A DNA stretch of 64,000 bases from Nitrospira sp. ST-bin5 (GTDB lineage: Bacteria > Nitrospirota > Nitrospiria > Nitrospirales > Nitrospiraceae): NCBI GenBank assembly GCA_002083555.1, contig MSXN01000007.1:124001-188000 (forward strand). The letters run 5' to 3'. The notes under the pieces are model-generated. The model was not told the DNA's origin. It searched no databases and worked only from the letters and a program-made list of their open reading frames with translations. A program made the translations under genes and the position numbers. Of the stretch, positions 46,495-55,133 are shown in pieces (the first letter of the stretch is position 1; each line of letters opens with the position of its first letter).

Positions 46495-46600
46495 GACCCA
46501 AAGCGGTCGATCACCGAATTGAGAAGCGGCCGTTCAACATTTGCGTTCTATGGTAGGCGGTTCTCCTTTACACTAGGCTAGGGATGTGAACCTTCTCAAG

Positions 46601-46764
46601 GGAGGGTCTTACGCCGATCCGCATAAGAAACCGTGATCAATGGTCGATGGGCCGCAACTCATTGAAACGGCACCAGTTATGGCGTATTGTTCACAAACCA
46701 TAGTGGCGTCTTATACGGATAGAAAATGGCAGATCCGGCTCTTATGCATATCGGCCTAAACATT
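46601..46764 (+). repeat. partial copy (right half) of the attC-associated repeat
   Basis: Matches the right-hand 165 bp of the repeat units at 56732 and 59283, beginning at the GGGGGCTTACGCCGATCC arm and ending CCTAAACATT directly before the core GTTAAGC. The left half is missing and replaced by unrelated sequence holding a miniature element. It carries the conserved promoter and lies 62 bp upstream of the first recognisable cassette gene. Confidence 0.8.
46662..46690 (+). promoter_or_regulatory. promoter in the partial repeat
   Basis: TTGAAA (46662-46667), 17-base spacer, TATTGT (46685-46690). The same boxes and spacing occur in all other copies of the repeat. It points at the gene at 46827. 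Confidence 0.6.
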
Positions 46765-46826
46765 GTTAAGCTTTCGTGACCTAGCAAATACAAACAACTC
46801 AGCAGTATCAAAACACTGGAGAAAAA

Positions 46827-47237
46827 ATGCCGGCATTACAAATTACCGAATTCGAGCAGATATGGGTTGACGGGTTAAATCGAGGAGATGTCTCTGCGGC
46901 TGATGACGCTTTTACCGCCGATGCGATGATTCATATTAACGGCAGCCCCAAACCAAGTCTTACGTTAGCTGAATTCAAAGAGATGGCGAAAGGACTATTG
47001 GCTTCTTTCCCCGATCTACATTTCACTATCGAAGACCAAGTTATTGCGGGCGATAAAGTCACGACCCGATGGGTGGCGGAGGGAACGAACACCGGCCCAC
47101 TCGGCGACATCCCTGCAACAGGGAAAGGGGTAAGACTCAACGGCTTGATCTTAGACAACGTGGTTAATGGCAAAGTGGCCGAACGATGGGAACAGTGGGA
47201 TCAGGCGGGCATGATGCAACAGTTGGGTCTTATCTGA
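46827..47237 (+). CDS. SnoaL/NTF2-like polyketide-cyclase-type protein (cassette gene)
   Basis: A 136-residue alpha+beta-barrel protein of the SnoaL-like ester cyclase group: FEQIWVDGLNRGDVSAADDAFTADAMIHINGSP opens it, then FPDLHFTIEDQVIAGDKVTTRWVAEGTNTGPLGDIPATGKGVRLNGLILDNVVNGKVAERWEQWDQAGMMQQLGLI. Such proteins are common in cassette arrays and environmental genomes; substrate unknown. It is followed by attC at 47262 and preceded by a repeat-borne promoter. Confidence 0.85.
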   Translation: MPALQITEFEQIWVDGLNRGDVSAADDAFTADAMIHINGSPKPSLTLAEFKEMAKGLLASFPDLHFTIEDQVIAGDKVTTRWVAEGTNTGPLGDIPATGKGVRLNGLILDNVVNGKVAERWEQWDQAGMMQQLGLI

Positions 47238-47261
47238 GAGACAATCCTTCCCCCAAGTTTC

Positions 47262-47352
47262 GCCTAACATCCATTGCACGGGAGCGCGCGCAACTTGGGC
47301 GGTTTGTTACCACCAACGTTACAGCGCGCGCCCGGTGAACGAGTTGTTAGAC
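47262..47352 (+). other. attC site 1
   Basis: 91 bp that begin GCCTAAC and end GTTAGAC, the RYYYAAC ... GTTRRRY pair of integron cassettes. Inside, the arms CACGGGAGCGCGCGC and GCGCGCGCCCGGTG are nearly complementary, so the single strand folds into the usual long hairpin. It separates the NTF2-like and methyltransferase genes. Confidence 0.85.
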
Positions 47353-47357
47353 ATCAC

Positions 47358-48071
47358 ATGACTCAGCCATCTGAACAATTCGACGCAACAGCGCACTTTG
47401 ACGAAAGCCTCGCGGCGAAGTACGACCGCAGGATTCGTTTGTTTTGTCCAAGCTACGACGCCCTGCACCAAATGATTGTGCCCTGGCTTCAAGGGCTTCC
47501 GGAAGGCTCTACCTTTCTTTCGGCGGGCGCAGGTACCGGCGCTGAAATTGTCACCCTCGGGAAATGCTTTCCTTGTTGGCGCTTTGTCGCCGTCGATGTC
47601 TCACCCAACATGCTCGGCGCCTGCCAGCACAAGGCAGCTGAAGCCAAGATGGCGGAACGTGTTTCCTTCTTCAACGGTCGGTTGCAGGAATATCAATCGT
47701 CGGTCCCGTTTGATGCTGCATCTTCTGTCTTCGTAGCTCACTTCATCAAAGGCCGAGAAGAAAAGCTCGCCTATTTTCGTTCAATGGCGAGCAACCTAAA
47801 GCCGGGAGGGTTGTTCATTCTTGCCGATCTCTTTGGCGACACGTCTTCCTCGGACTTCAAGCGTCTGTTGAACGCTTGGCTCTTGTCTTATGCCGGTCAC
47901 GGTGTATCTACCGAAGAAGTCGCCAAAGACCGAGCCCACGTCGAGAACGACGTGGCCTTTGTCCCCGAAAACGAGTTGGTTGGCTTGCTTCGTGAGGCCG
48001 GCTTCTCTCAGCCTCTTCGCTTCTACCAAACATTCCTGTTTGGTGGGTGGGTAGCGACCCGCGATGTCTAA
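47358..48071 (+). CDS. class I SAM-dependent methyltransferase (cassette gene)
   Basis: A 237-residue methyltransferase. Motif I is LSAGAGTGAEIVTLGK with the acidic end FVAVDVSPNMLGAC; later motifs PFDAASSVFVAHFI and LKPGGLFILADLFGD fit the family. Substrate not predictable. ATG 47358 lies 6 bp after the attC core, and the stop is inside the next attC: tight packing typical of gene cassettes. The longer frame from 47274 runs through attC and is not real. Confidence 0.88.
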   Translation: MTQPSEQFDATAHFDESLAAKYDRRIRLFCPSYDALHQMIVPWLQGLPEGSTFLSAGAGTGAEIVTLGKCFPCWRFVAVDVSPNMLGACQHKAAEAKMAERVSFFNGRLQEYQSSVPFDAASSVFVAHFIKGREEKLAYFRSMASNLKPGGLFILADLFGDTSSSDFKRLLNAWLLSYAGHGVSTEEVAKDRAHVENDVAFVPENELVGLLREAGFSQPLRFYQTFLFGGWVATRDV

Positions 48072-48157
48072 CTTCTCGGTCAACCGGACCGCCCGCAAGC
48101 TGCGCTTGCAGGTTCCCTCCGCACTTCGCGCTCCGGCCACCGGTTACTTCAAACGTT

Positions 48158-49950
48158 GAGGCTGTAGAAAAACCCACAGGCCCCTCTCTCCCATGAGATA
48201 ATTAGCCGCACTGAATTTCATAGGGAGGTCGTTGGCATGGCTCGATACAAACCCATTCACACCGGTCTGAAACTTCTGCCGGTGGATTTTGACCAGCAGG
48301 TCATTCCCGGTAGCTTTGAACACGCCCTCTGCTACATGGTCGATCACGAACTCGACCTCACCGAATTCCACGCCCGCTACAAGAACGACGACGAAGGTGC
48401 CCCGGCCTTCGACCCTGCCGCCCTCATCAAAATCATCCTGTTAGCCTACAGCCGAGGCATCATCAGCAGTCGCAAAATGGAACGCGCCTGCCTGGAGAAC
48501 GTGCTGTTCATTGCGGTGTCGGGTGACAGCCACCCGCACTTCACCACACTGGCCGCCTTCGTCTCCGAGATGGGGGATGGTGTGGCCAGCCTGTTCGCCC
48601 AGGTGTTGCTGGTCTGTGATCGGCAAGGCTTGATTGGGCGTGAACTGTTTGCCATTGATGGTGTGAAACTCCCCAGTAACGCCAGTAAACAAAAGAGCGG
48701 TACCCGTGCAGACTATCAACGCCAACTGGACAAAATGGAAGCGGCGACCCAAAAGATGATCGCCCAGCAGAAGCATGCCGATACGGCCCCAACTGACGAC
48801 GCGCTCGTCAAGCGCGAGTCGCTCCGGCTGGAACGTCTGCACAAGGAAGCCGGTCAACTCCGCGACTGGCTCAAGACGCACCCCGAAGACCGCAAAGGTG
48901 CCAAAGGCACCGTGCGCCTGTCGAACCGCACCGACAACGGCTCAGCCAAGATGGCCACCAGCAAGGGCGTGATCCAAGGGTATACCGGTGTGGCAGCGGT
49001 CGATGAGAAGACCCAGATCATCGTGGAGGCCCAAGCCCACGGCACCGGATCAGAACAAGAACTGTTGCTCCCTATCGTCAAGGCCACCACAGCATGGCGC
49101 ACCTCGAAGACTGTGGTGACCGCCGATGCGGGCTATCATTCCGAGGCCAATCTGAAGGCACTTGCTGACACCTCGGTCGACGCCTATATCCCCGACAACG
49201 GCTACCGAAAACGGGACGAGCGGTACGCCGACCAGGCCATCCACACCGCCAAGCCTGATCCGCTCTGGAACAAAGCCAAGACGCCTGGCAGGGTGCAGCG
49301 ATTTACACCGCAGGACTTCCAGTTGGCGGAGGATTGCACACACTGCACCTGCCCCGCTGGAAAGCGGCTCTATGGCAATGGTTCGAACTGCACATTCAAT
49401 GGGTTTGCGGCGATCAAGTTTCGCGGAGCAGAAAAGGATTGCCTCCCCTGTGCGCGGCGCCACGAATGTTTGCGCACCCCGGAGAAGACAAAGACCCGAC
49501 AGGTCGCCTTCTTTCAGGGCAAACGCCCAGGGCATACGAGTTTCACCGACCGGATGAAGACGAGGATCGACTCGGATACGGGCCGACACATGATTACGCG
49601 CCGTTTTGCTACGGTGGAGCCGGTATTTGGCAACCTGCGCGGGAATAAACATCTCTGCCGCTTCAGCCTGCGCAGCCAGCAGAAAGTGGACGGGCAATGG
49701 AAGCTGTATTGCCTCATGCACAACATTGAGAAGCTGGCGCATCATGGTTATGGAAGGTGAGGGCAAAACACGGGTGAACACAGCCCTGGTTTTGACCTGG
49801 GTAACGGGTAGGGGGGCGACGGGTGTCATCGACGAGATCTGGCTCGGCTACGCGTAAAGATTTGAGATTGGCTGATGGCAAGATGGCGTTTCAAACAAAT
49901 CAGCCCAGAGGCACTAATGGATAACCAGAAGTGGGTTTTTCTACAGCCTC
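48158..49950 (+). mobile_element. IS1182-family insertion sequence
   Basis: 1,793 bp bounded by perfect 20-bp inverted repeats (GAGGCTGTAGAAAAACCCAC at 48158-48177 and its complement at 49931-49950). One transposase gene. GTT occurs on both sides (48155-48157, 49951-49953) as a short target duplication. The insertion point is the recombination core of an attC site. Confidence 0.9.
48237..49760 (+). CDS. IS1182-family transposase
   Basis: A 507-residue DDE transposase: N-terminal DUF772-like domain (FEHALCYMVDHELDLTEFHARYKNDDEGAPAFDPAALIKIILLAYSRGI), a basic central insert, then the catalytic part with the Asp in TADAGYHSEANLKAL and a cysteine-rich stretch CTHCTCPAGKRLY ... CLPCARRHECLRTP, and a C-terminal EPVFGNLRGNKHLCRFSLR block holding the Glu. 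It appears intact. Confidence 0.92.
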   Translation: MARYKPIHTGLKLLPVDFDQQVIPGSFEHALCYMVDHELDLTEFHARYKNDDEGAPAFDPAALIKIILLAYSRGIISSRKMERACLENVLFIAVSGDSHPHFTTLAAFVSEMGDGVASLFAQVLLVCDRQGLIGRELFAIDGVKLPSNASKQKSGTRADYQRQLDKMEAATQKMIAQQKHADTAPTDDALVKRESLRLERLHKEAGQLRDWLKTHPEDRKGAKGTVRLSNRTDNGSAKMATSKGVIQGYTGVAAVDEKTQIIVEAQAHGTGSEQELLLPIVKATTAWRTSKTVVTADAGYHSEANLKALADTSVDAYIPDNGYRKRDERYADQAIHTAKPDPLWNKAKTPGRVQRFTPQDFQLAEDCTHCTCPAGKRLYGNGSNCTFNGFAAIKFRGAEKDCLPCARRHECLRTPEKTKTRQVAFFQGKRPGHTSFTDRMKTRIDSDTGRHMITRRFATVEPVFGNLRGNKHLCRFSLRSQQKVDGQWKLYCLMHNIEKLAHHGYGR

Positions 49951-49979
49951 GTTAGGGCGCATCACGGGACGCCGTCGCA

Positions 49980-50687
49980 ATGAGCGAGTTTTCCAAGGAA
50001 CAGTTCGACGAGGTCGTGCGCGAGTACATCGACTTCGTCAACGAACAAGTCGGCGCGTACATGAGCGCACTGGCCGGCTTCGCTGGCCACCATGCTCGTG
50101 TCTCCCGGCAGATCCATCGAGCCAACCGCCCGGTCTCAATGAGACCGCCCGACGAGACAGGCATGACGACAGTCGTGTGGGCCAGCTACGAAGACCCCTC
50201 CAAGCCCGACATCATTCACAACCAAATAATCCGATGTGACGAATATCTTGAGGCGAATCGACCGGGAGGGAAAAACGAGCAGCAGCACTCTCGCTCGATC
50301 CTCATCTTTCTGTTCACATACTGGGAGTGCGAGATCCGGCCGCGGCTTGCGCGTGCGAAGGGAGTGGAACTGAATGAAATCCAATCGGACATCATGGGCG
50401 ACCTGAGAGCGCTGCGAAACGTCATCTTGCATTCGAAGAGCGTGCTTCGCCCCGACAAGCATGCGTCACTACAACTTCTCGGTGACATGTTTGAGGTCGA
50501 CAAGGAGCTCAACTTCACGTATGAGAAAATGCACCAGATATTCGTATTCATTAAACAGGAATGTGCGCGTTCGCTGTTCGCATGGCGCGGTGTAAAAGAC
50601 GGGCCTGTCAAGCCCGAGGAGCTGACGGACGTGGCCATCCAGTTCGGGTCGTCGCGTACTCGGAAGCCCAACCCAGATGTGCCCTAA
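49980..50687 (+). CDS. cassette protein with HEPN-like motif
   Basis: A 235-residue protein of unknown family. The last third is helical and contains DLRALRNVILHSKSVLRPDKHASLQ, whose R-N-x3-H fits the R-x4-6-H catalytic motif of HEPN ribonucleases. The preceding helix (SILIFLFTYWECEIRPRLARAKG) is also typical of HEPN-like bundles. It starts 22 bp after the restored attC core, and its stop lies in the next attC. A toxin or abortive-infection role is inference. Confidence 0.65.
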   Translation: MSEFSKEQFDEVVREYIDFVNEQVGAYMSALAGFAGHHARVSRQIHRANRPVSMRPPDETGMTTVVWASYEDPSKPDIIHNQIIRCDEYLEANRPGGKNEQQHSRSILIFLFTYWECEIRPRLARAKGVELNEIQSDIMGDLRALRNVILHSKSVLRPDKHASLQLLGDMFEVDKELNFTYEKMHQIFVFIKQECARSLFAWRGVKDGPVKPEELTDVAIQFGSSRTRKPNPDVP

Positions 50688-50811
50688 CAAGGCGTTGAAC
50701 CGGACGTGGAATAGCGTAGTCCAAATGCCCACTGTATCGTTCTGGCATCAACCTCTTCAGTCTCGGCGGGATCCGGCGGCGCTATTTTACTGCCTTTAAC
50801 GCCGAGCATTA
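50682..50811 (+). other. attC site 3 (degenerate)
   Basis: Begins CCCTAAC at the end of the preceding gene. The arm AAGGCGTTGAACCGG has an imperfect complement in CCTTTAACGCCGAGC at 50794-50807, followed by ATTA in the position of the core GTTA. The middle 80 bp are variable. It ends where the recombinase-bearing repeat begins. Confidence 0.55.
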
Positions 50812-51089
50812 ACGCGGCAGGTCTGAGGACCGCTTTATGGCGGTGCGATCTCGGCGCCGAACTTCCGCACTTGCCCGGATAGCGGCATTTGAATCTGACA
50901 AACACATCGTGGACACTCCTTTCTCAATGGATTTCGCCAAAGTTAGTGCATCGCACTGACGGGTCGCGAAGGTAGTGGCGCTAGTCTCGCCACCTTCTTT
51001 CAATGAAAGGAGTCCATCATGGGAATAATCAGCACGCCTACACACCGCGAACCGTGGAAGAAGGGCAAACTTGTCGGCCAAAAAGCTCC

Positions 51090-52162
51090 TTGAGTTCTAA
51101 CTCCAAGTGCAACACTTCAAGCCCTGATGGGTTACGGTGTTGCCATGCGAACGAGATCTTATCGACACATGAGTGCCGAAGAACGTGAAACCCTGAGTCT
51201 GGGGCTGGCCCGCGGCCATTCGTTGCGGACGATGGCGACGGTGTTGAGGCGAACGCCCAGCACCGTGAGCCGTGAACACGCCCGCAATGCGATGGCCGCC
51301 CCCTATCGTGCCTGCACGGCACAGAGGCTGGCGGCAGCCCGAGCCCGTCAGCCACGGCGACCGCGCAAACTCCTGGATCCCTGGCTGTGGCAGTACGTCA
51401 GGATACACCTGGCTCAGGGCTGCTCGCCCGAACAGATTGCCGGACGCCTCCGACGCGCGTATCCTGACGACATGGGCAAACAGCTGTCGACCGAGACCAT
51501 CTATGCGGGCCTGTATGTGCTGCCCCGCGGTACCCTGCGAAGCAAACTGCTGGCCGCGTTGCGTCAGGCGCGCAAGGCGCGCCGGCCTCGGACGCGAGGG
51601 ACCGATCGACGCGGCCAGATTCCCCACATGACGCCGATTGCCGAGCGCCCCGCTGAGGTGGCCACTCGTGCCGTGCCCGGCCACTGGGAAGGCGACCTGA
51701 TCAAGGGGGCCCGCAATGGCTCGGCCGTCGGGACCCTGGTCGAGCGGACCACACGCCTGGTCATTCTGGCTAGGATGGACGGGACGGATGCGAGAAGTGC
51801 CCGACAGGGCTTCACGAAGAAACTCCAGCATGTGCCCGCGCCGCTGCGCAAAACCTTGACCTACGATCGCGGGAAAGAGATGGCTGAGCATGAGCGTCTG
51901 GCCGAGCGGCTCGCGATCCGGATGTTCTTTGCCGATCCGTACAGCCCATGGCAGCGCGGCACCAACGAAAACACCAATGGCCTGCTGCGCCAGTACCTGC
52001 CCAAGGGCACGGACTTGTCGGGCTATACGCAGCGCGAGCTGAACGCCATCGCCCATCGGTTGAACACGCGCCCGAGGAAATGTCTCGACTTTGCCACGCC
52101 CCTGGAAGTTTATGCGCAACTGCGCCATCATTCACCCGTTGCACTTGGAACTTGAAACCGCC
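51090..52162 (+). mobile_element. IS30-family insertion sequence
   Basis: About 1,073 bp. The imperfect terminal repeats share the inner block TCCAAGTGCAAC (51102-51113 and complement near 52138-52149). CTCC flanks both sides (51086-51089, 52163-52166); removing the element and one copy restores the recombinase frame. One transposase gene. Confidence 0.82.
51127..52155 (+). CDS. IS30-family transposase
   Basis: A 342-residue transposase: N-terminal helix-turn-helix (YRHMSAEERETLSLGLARGHSLRTMATVLRRTPSTVSRE), then the DDE core with GHWEGDLIKGARNGSAVGTLVERTTRLVIL, LTYDRGKEMAEHERLAERL and the Glu-containing PWQRGTNENTNGLLRQYLPKGTDLS, the IS30 signature. Complete. An in-frame ATG at 51145 is an alternative start. 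Confidence 0.93.
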   Translation: MGYGVAMRTRSYRHMSAEERETLSLGLARGHSLRTMATVLRRTPSTVSREHARNAMAAPYRACTAQRLAAARARQPRRPRKLLDPWLWQYVRIHLAQGCSPEQIAGRLRRAYPDDMGKQLSTETIYAGLYVLPRGTLRSKLLAALRQARKARRPRTRGTDRRGQIPHMTPIAERPAEVATRAVPGHWEGDLIKGARNGSAVGTLVERTTRLVILARMDGTDARSARQGFTKKLQHVPAPLRKTLTYDRGKEMAEHERLAERLAIRMFFADPYSPWQRGTNENTNGLLRQYLPKGTDLSGYTQRELNAIAHRLNTRPRKCLDFATPLEVYAQLRHHSPVALGT

Positions 52163-52873
52163 CTCCGTTCAAGCTGAAGGAGATTTGGGCGATTCGGACC
52201 CGGCTGCAAATGGCCGGTCGTTCCCGCGACCTCGCGCTCTTTGATTTAGGGATCGACAGCAAACTGCGGGGCTGCGACCTGGTCAAGCTACGTGTGCGCG
52301 ATATTTGCCACGGCGATCAGATTGCCCCGCGGGCGATCATCATGCAACAAAAAACCCAACGACCGGTGCAGTTTGAGATCACACCGTCCACTCGGGAAGC
52401 TGTAGGAACATGGGTCAAGCAGGCCACGCTGAAGTCAGAGGACTATCTGTTTCCCAGCCGCATCCACAACTCCCCTCACATGGGCACCCGGCAGTACGCA
52501 CGAGTGCTGGAGGGATGGGTGAAGGCCATCGGCCTCGATGTCACAGCCTATGGGACGCATTCCATGCGGCGCACCAAGGCCTCGCTGATCTATCGGCGGA
52601 CGAAGAACCTGAGAGCGGTGCAGCTATTACTTGGGCACACCAAGCTCGAAAGCACCGTCCGCTACCTCGGCATCGAAGTTGATGATGCCCTGGAGTTGGC
52701 CGAACAGACGGAGGTGTGACTGTCGAGCATTGGCTAGTGGGTCTGGCAGCGCCCCAAAGCCAACGGGCGCTGTCCGACCCAAAGCAGAAGTACACGACCG
52801 ACCGCTACCAGAGGGGGAACTTACACCGATCCGCATAAGAACCCGTGATACATGGTCCCACCGGCGCAACTCG

Positions 52874-52902
52874 TTGATACGACAACGAGCACGGCGTATT
52901 AT
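52874..52902 (+). promoter_or_regulatory. promoter in the recombinase-bearing repeat
   Basis: TTGATA (52874-52879), 17-base spacer, TATTAT (52897-52902). Sequence around the boxes has drifted from the other copies, yet both boxes and the spacing are kept. It reads toward the cassette gene at 52988. Confidence 0.6.
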
Positions 52903-52987
52903 TCATGAACTATAGTGGCGTGTTATACGGGCAGAAATGGTCGGGGCCAGCTCTTACGCGGATCCGTCTAAACATTGTTAGCCCGCT

Positions 52988-53476
52988 ATGGCGATGACGC
53001 TCCAAATACAAGCAGCGATTCGAGGCTTCAACGACATAATACTCGGCGGCGTCCCGTTATTGCTGAAGCAGAACGAGACCGCATTCCTCTCATTCATGTG
53101 TTCTCTTGCGGCTGTCGATGCTCTATCCGGTTACCGCTACACAACTGACAAGGTCGGCGATCGTTTCAAGGACTTCATCAGAGAGTACTTCCCACCATCT
53201 TATGCGCCCCATGCTGAGAAGCTCTACCTTTTACGGTGTCGAATCCTTCATAACTTTTCACCAGCGTATTTCACCCTGACGCACGCTAACCCGTCGGCGC
53301 ATCTACAGACGAGCTCAATCGGCGACACAGTCCTAAATGATGCAGACCTTTTCGCCGATGTAGCCAAGGCCGCCCTGAAGTTCTTTGGTGAGGTGCAGAC
53401 TGACGTGTCCCGCCAGGACGCAATGAACGCGCGGCTTCTCAATATCGACAAGGGTGGCGCCATCTACTATGAGTAA
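52988..53476 (+). CDS. cassette protein with HEPN-like motif, 162 aa
   Basis: Unknown family. Helical throughout: NETAFLSFMCSLAAVDALSGYRYTTDKVGDRFKDFIREYFPPSYAPHAEKLYLLRCRILHNFSPAYFTL spans most of a four-helix bundle, and R-C-R-I-L-H-N supplies an R-x4-H motif in the place where HEPN domains carry it. ATG 52988 is the first codon after the GTTAGCCC core of the upstream repeat. Followed by a short attC. Confidence 0.65.
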   Translation: MAMTLQIQAAIRGFNDIILGGVPLLLKQNETAFLSFMCSLAAVDALSGYRYTTDKVGDRFKDFIREYFPPSYAPHAEKLYLLRCRILHNFSPAYFTLTHANPSAHLQTSSIGDTVLNDADLFADVAKAALKFFGEVQTDVSRQDAMNARLLNIDKGGAIYYE

Positions 53477-53479
53477 GCG

Positions 53480-53542
53480 GGCTAACAACCGCCCGCAAGG
53501 GACGCGCTGCAAGCGGCGGGTCCCTGAAGCGGATCGTTATGC
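53480..53542 (+). other. attC site 4
   Basis: 63 bp from GGCTAAC to GTTATGC with internal arms around CCGCCCGC / GCGGCGGG and GGAC / GTCC. The boxes deviate slightly from RYYYAAC ... GTTRRRY, but position directly after one gene and before the next supports it. Confidence 0.65.
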
Positions 53543-54833
53543 AGCACGAAAGTGAGTTGCAACATGCTGATGGTGGAAGATTAGCTATGAATCAAGAGTG
53601 GATTCTCCAAACAAAAGAAACTCGCCGATCATTCTCGAACGCGACTTGGGTTCCATTGAGGGCATCCATGAATGAGGAGAAAGGGGATGTTAAAAATATA
53701 GGCTACATCAGCGAATGTTTTGGTTGTGGATCTGCTGCGTTTCCACCAGAGCATCGGGAATTGGTTGAGAAGCGCCTAAGCTGGAGTGAAATCGGAATAG
53801 GTCATTCCGTGGCACCTTATGCTTACGAAGATGGCTATTACGCATCCATTGATCAGTTTCAGTACAACGATAAAGAACCAATAGGCGTTAACCTCGTCTT
53901 CGAGCATCCTCAGCCTGTCGTTGGCGGAAAACAATGGATATTGAATCCTGATCTGGTCGTTGCCCTCCGCCTGATAAAAGAAGGAACGAACTGGGTCAGG
54001 CCTGAAGAGAATTTCGTTGTAGTGGCCCGCGAGAGTTTTGATGAAAAAGGCAAACATCGCCTGATCGAGATCAAACGAGAATTTCTCCTTGACTATTTGG
54101 CCGCAAGAAACCTTTCAGTTCGCCTCTCTTATTACCGCCAAAGAGTGGAAAATGTGCCTCTGCTTGAAGGCAGCGAGTACGCGCATTTAAAAGAACATCA
54201 AGAGGAGCGAGACGGCGGGCGTTTTAATCTACTAATTCGCGGCATTAATGACGTTTTCGGAGGGACCTGGGCGATGTTCCGTGCTTGGCGAACGGACGTC
54301 GATGAAGATGAAGACGCCCCTGTGATGGGCCCAGAAAATGACCATAACACCGGCCATGAAAGCTCGAAAGGACATCATGGCGGTTATGAAGGTTTTCGGG
54401 TTGAGGGTGAGTTTTGGCGAGATGAATGGATTGAACATCAATCTCAAAGCATGAGAGTTCGCGGAGATGCAGACACGAATCTCCCTCAGTTCATCGTCGA
54501 GACTGATGGCAAACGTATGGCATCTTCCGAACTAGATAACGAAGACATTGGTCGATGGCTGTGGTTCCGTTCCAGCGTGGTTACTGAGCTTCTTAGTAAT
54601 CGAGGATTTACGCTTGAATGGTATACGGCAGAAACAGGTGGTATTCACTCAACATCTGGGTATAGGACACACTTTGGACTTAATTCTTCTGACAAAATTA
54701 CTGTCTATGCTTATGATGTCGCCCGCCTTGCCTCATGGGAACAGAAGGGGCCCCGGAAATTCGGACAGTGTGATAAGTGGTAGCCTGGCTTCACCGAAGC
54801 CACCGGGTGGTGGCCAACCAGAGGAGCGAGGCG

Positions 54834-55133
54834 ATGAAGAGAACGAGACGCAATCACGGGGCCACCTTCAAGGCTCAGGTGGCATTGGCCGCGGTCAAAG
54901 GCGACAAGACGCTGGCCGAATTGTCAGAACAGTTTCACGTCCATTCCACCCAGGTCACCGAATGGAAGCAGCAATTGCTGGCGCGGGCCGCGGACGTGTT
55001 TGGCGGGACGAAGCCGACGTCGGACACACCGGATCTCAAGACCCTCCACGCGAAGATCGGACAACTGGCGCTGGAGAATGATTTTTTAGAACACGCGCTC
55101 ATCAAGGCGGGCTTGCTGGGCGCAAAGCGATGA
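54834..55133 (+). CDS. IS3-family transposase OrfA
   Basis: A 99-residue helix-turn-helix protein (MKRTRRNHGATFKAQVALAAVKGDKTLAELSEQFHVHSTQVTEWKQQLL) with a leucine-zipper-like end (LKTLHAKIGQLALENDFLEHAL). Ribosome site GAGGAGCGAGG precedes ATG 54834. The stop overlaps the orfB start as ATGA. Confidence 0.92.
   Translation: MKRTRRNHGATFKAQVALAAVKGDKTLAELSEQFHVHSTQVTEWKQQLLARAADVFGGTKPTSDTPDLKTLHAKIGQLALENDFLEHALIKAGLLGAKR

Larger units (their letters stand above)
48066..49957 (+). other. attC site 2, split by an IS1182-family element
   Basis: The left part (48066-48157) starts GTCTAAC and contains the arms GGTCAACCGGACCGCCCGCAAG and a complementary right arm ending CGGTTACTTCAAAC; the core GTT is then interrupted by the IS. 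The site resumes at 49951 as GTTAGGG. Removing the IS and one GTT copy restores an attC of about 95 bp. Confidence 0.75.
51019..52719 (+). pseudogene. small tyrosine recombinase gene, disrupted by IS30-family insertion
   Basis: Codons 1-24 (51019-51089, MGIISTPTHREPWKKGKLVG then QKAP) are followed by the IS; the frame resumes at 52167 with FKLKEIWAIRTRLQMAGRSR. Joined, they give about 208 residues with every catalytic residue: Arg in SKLRGCDLVKL, Lys in QQKTQRP, H-x-x-R in THSMRRTK, His in LLLGHTKLE and Tyr in STVRYLGI. It is much shorter than phage integrases and is not an integron integrase (no IntI-specific insert). Ribosome site AAAGGAG precedes ATG 51019; a hairpin with arms GGTAGTGGCG-like and CGCCACC lies just upstream. 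Confidence 0.85.
50812..52976 (+). mobile_element. recombinase-bearing long copy of the attC-associated repeat
   Basis: The left end (ACGCGGCAGGTCTGAGGACC ... CGCCGAACTTCCG) matches the left ends of the 280-bp units at 56732 and 59283; the right end (GACCCAAAGCAGAAGTACAC onward to TCTAAACATT) matches their right ends. Between them lies a small tyrosine recombinase gene broken by an IS30-family element. Without the IS the element is about 1.1 kb. It is bordered by ATTA on the left and GTTA on the right. The short units look like internally deleted derivatives. Confidence 0.7.

Noticed and set aside
47274..47357. Upstream extension of the methyltransferase cassette gene
   Set aside because: The added residues are translated attC sequence; ATG 47358 just after the core is the sensible start.
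51019..52719. Integron integrase IntI
   Set aside because: The reconstructed tyrosine recombinase is only about 208 aa and lacks the IntI-specific helix region; it is inside the repeat family, not at the array head.
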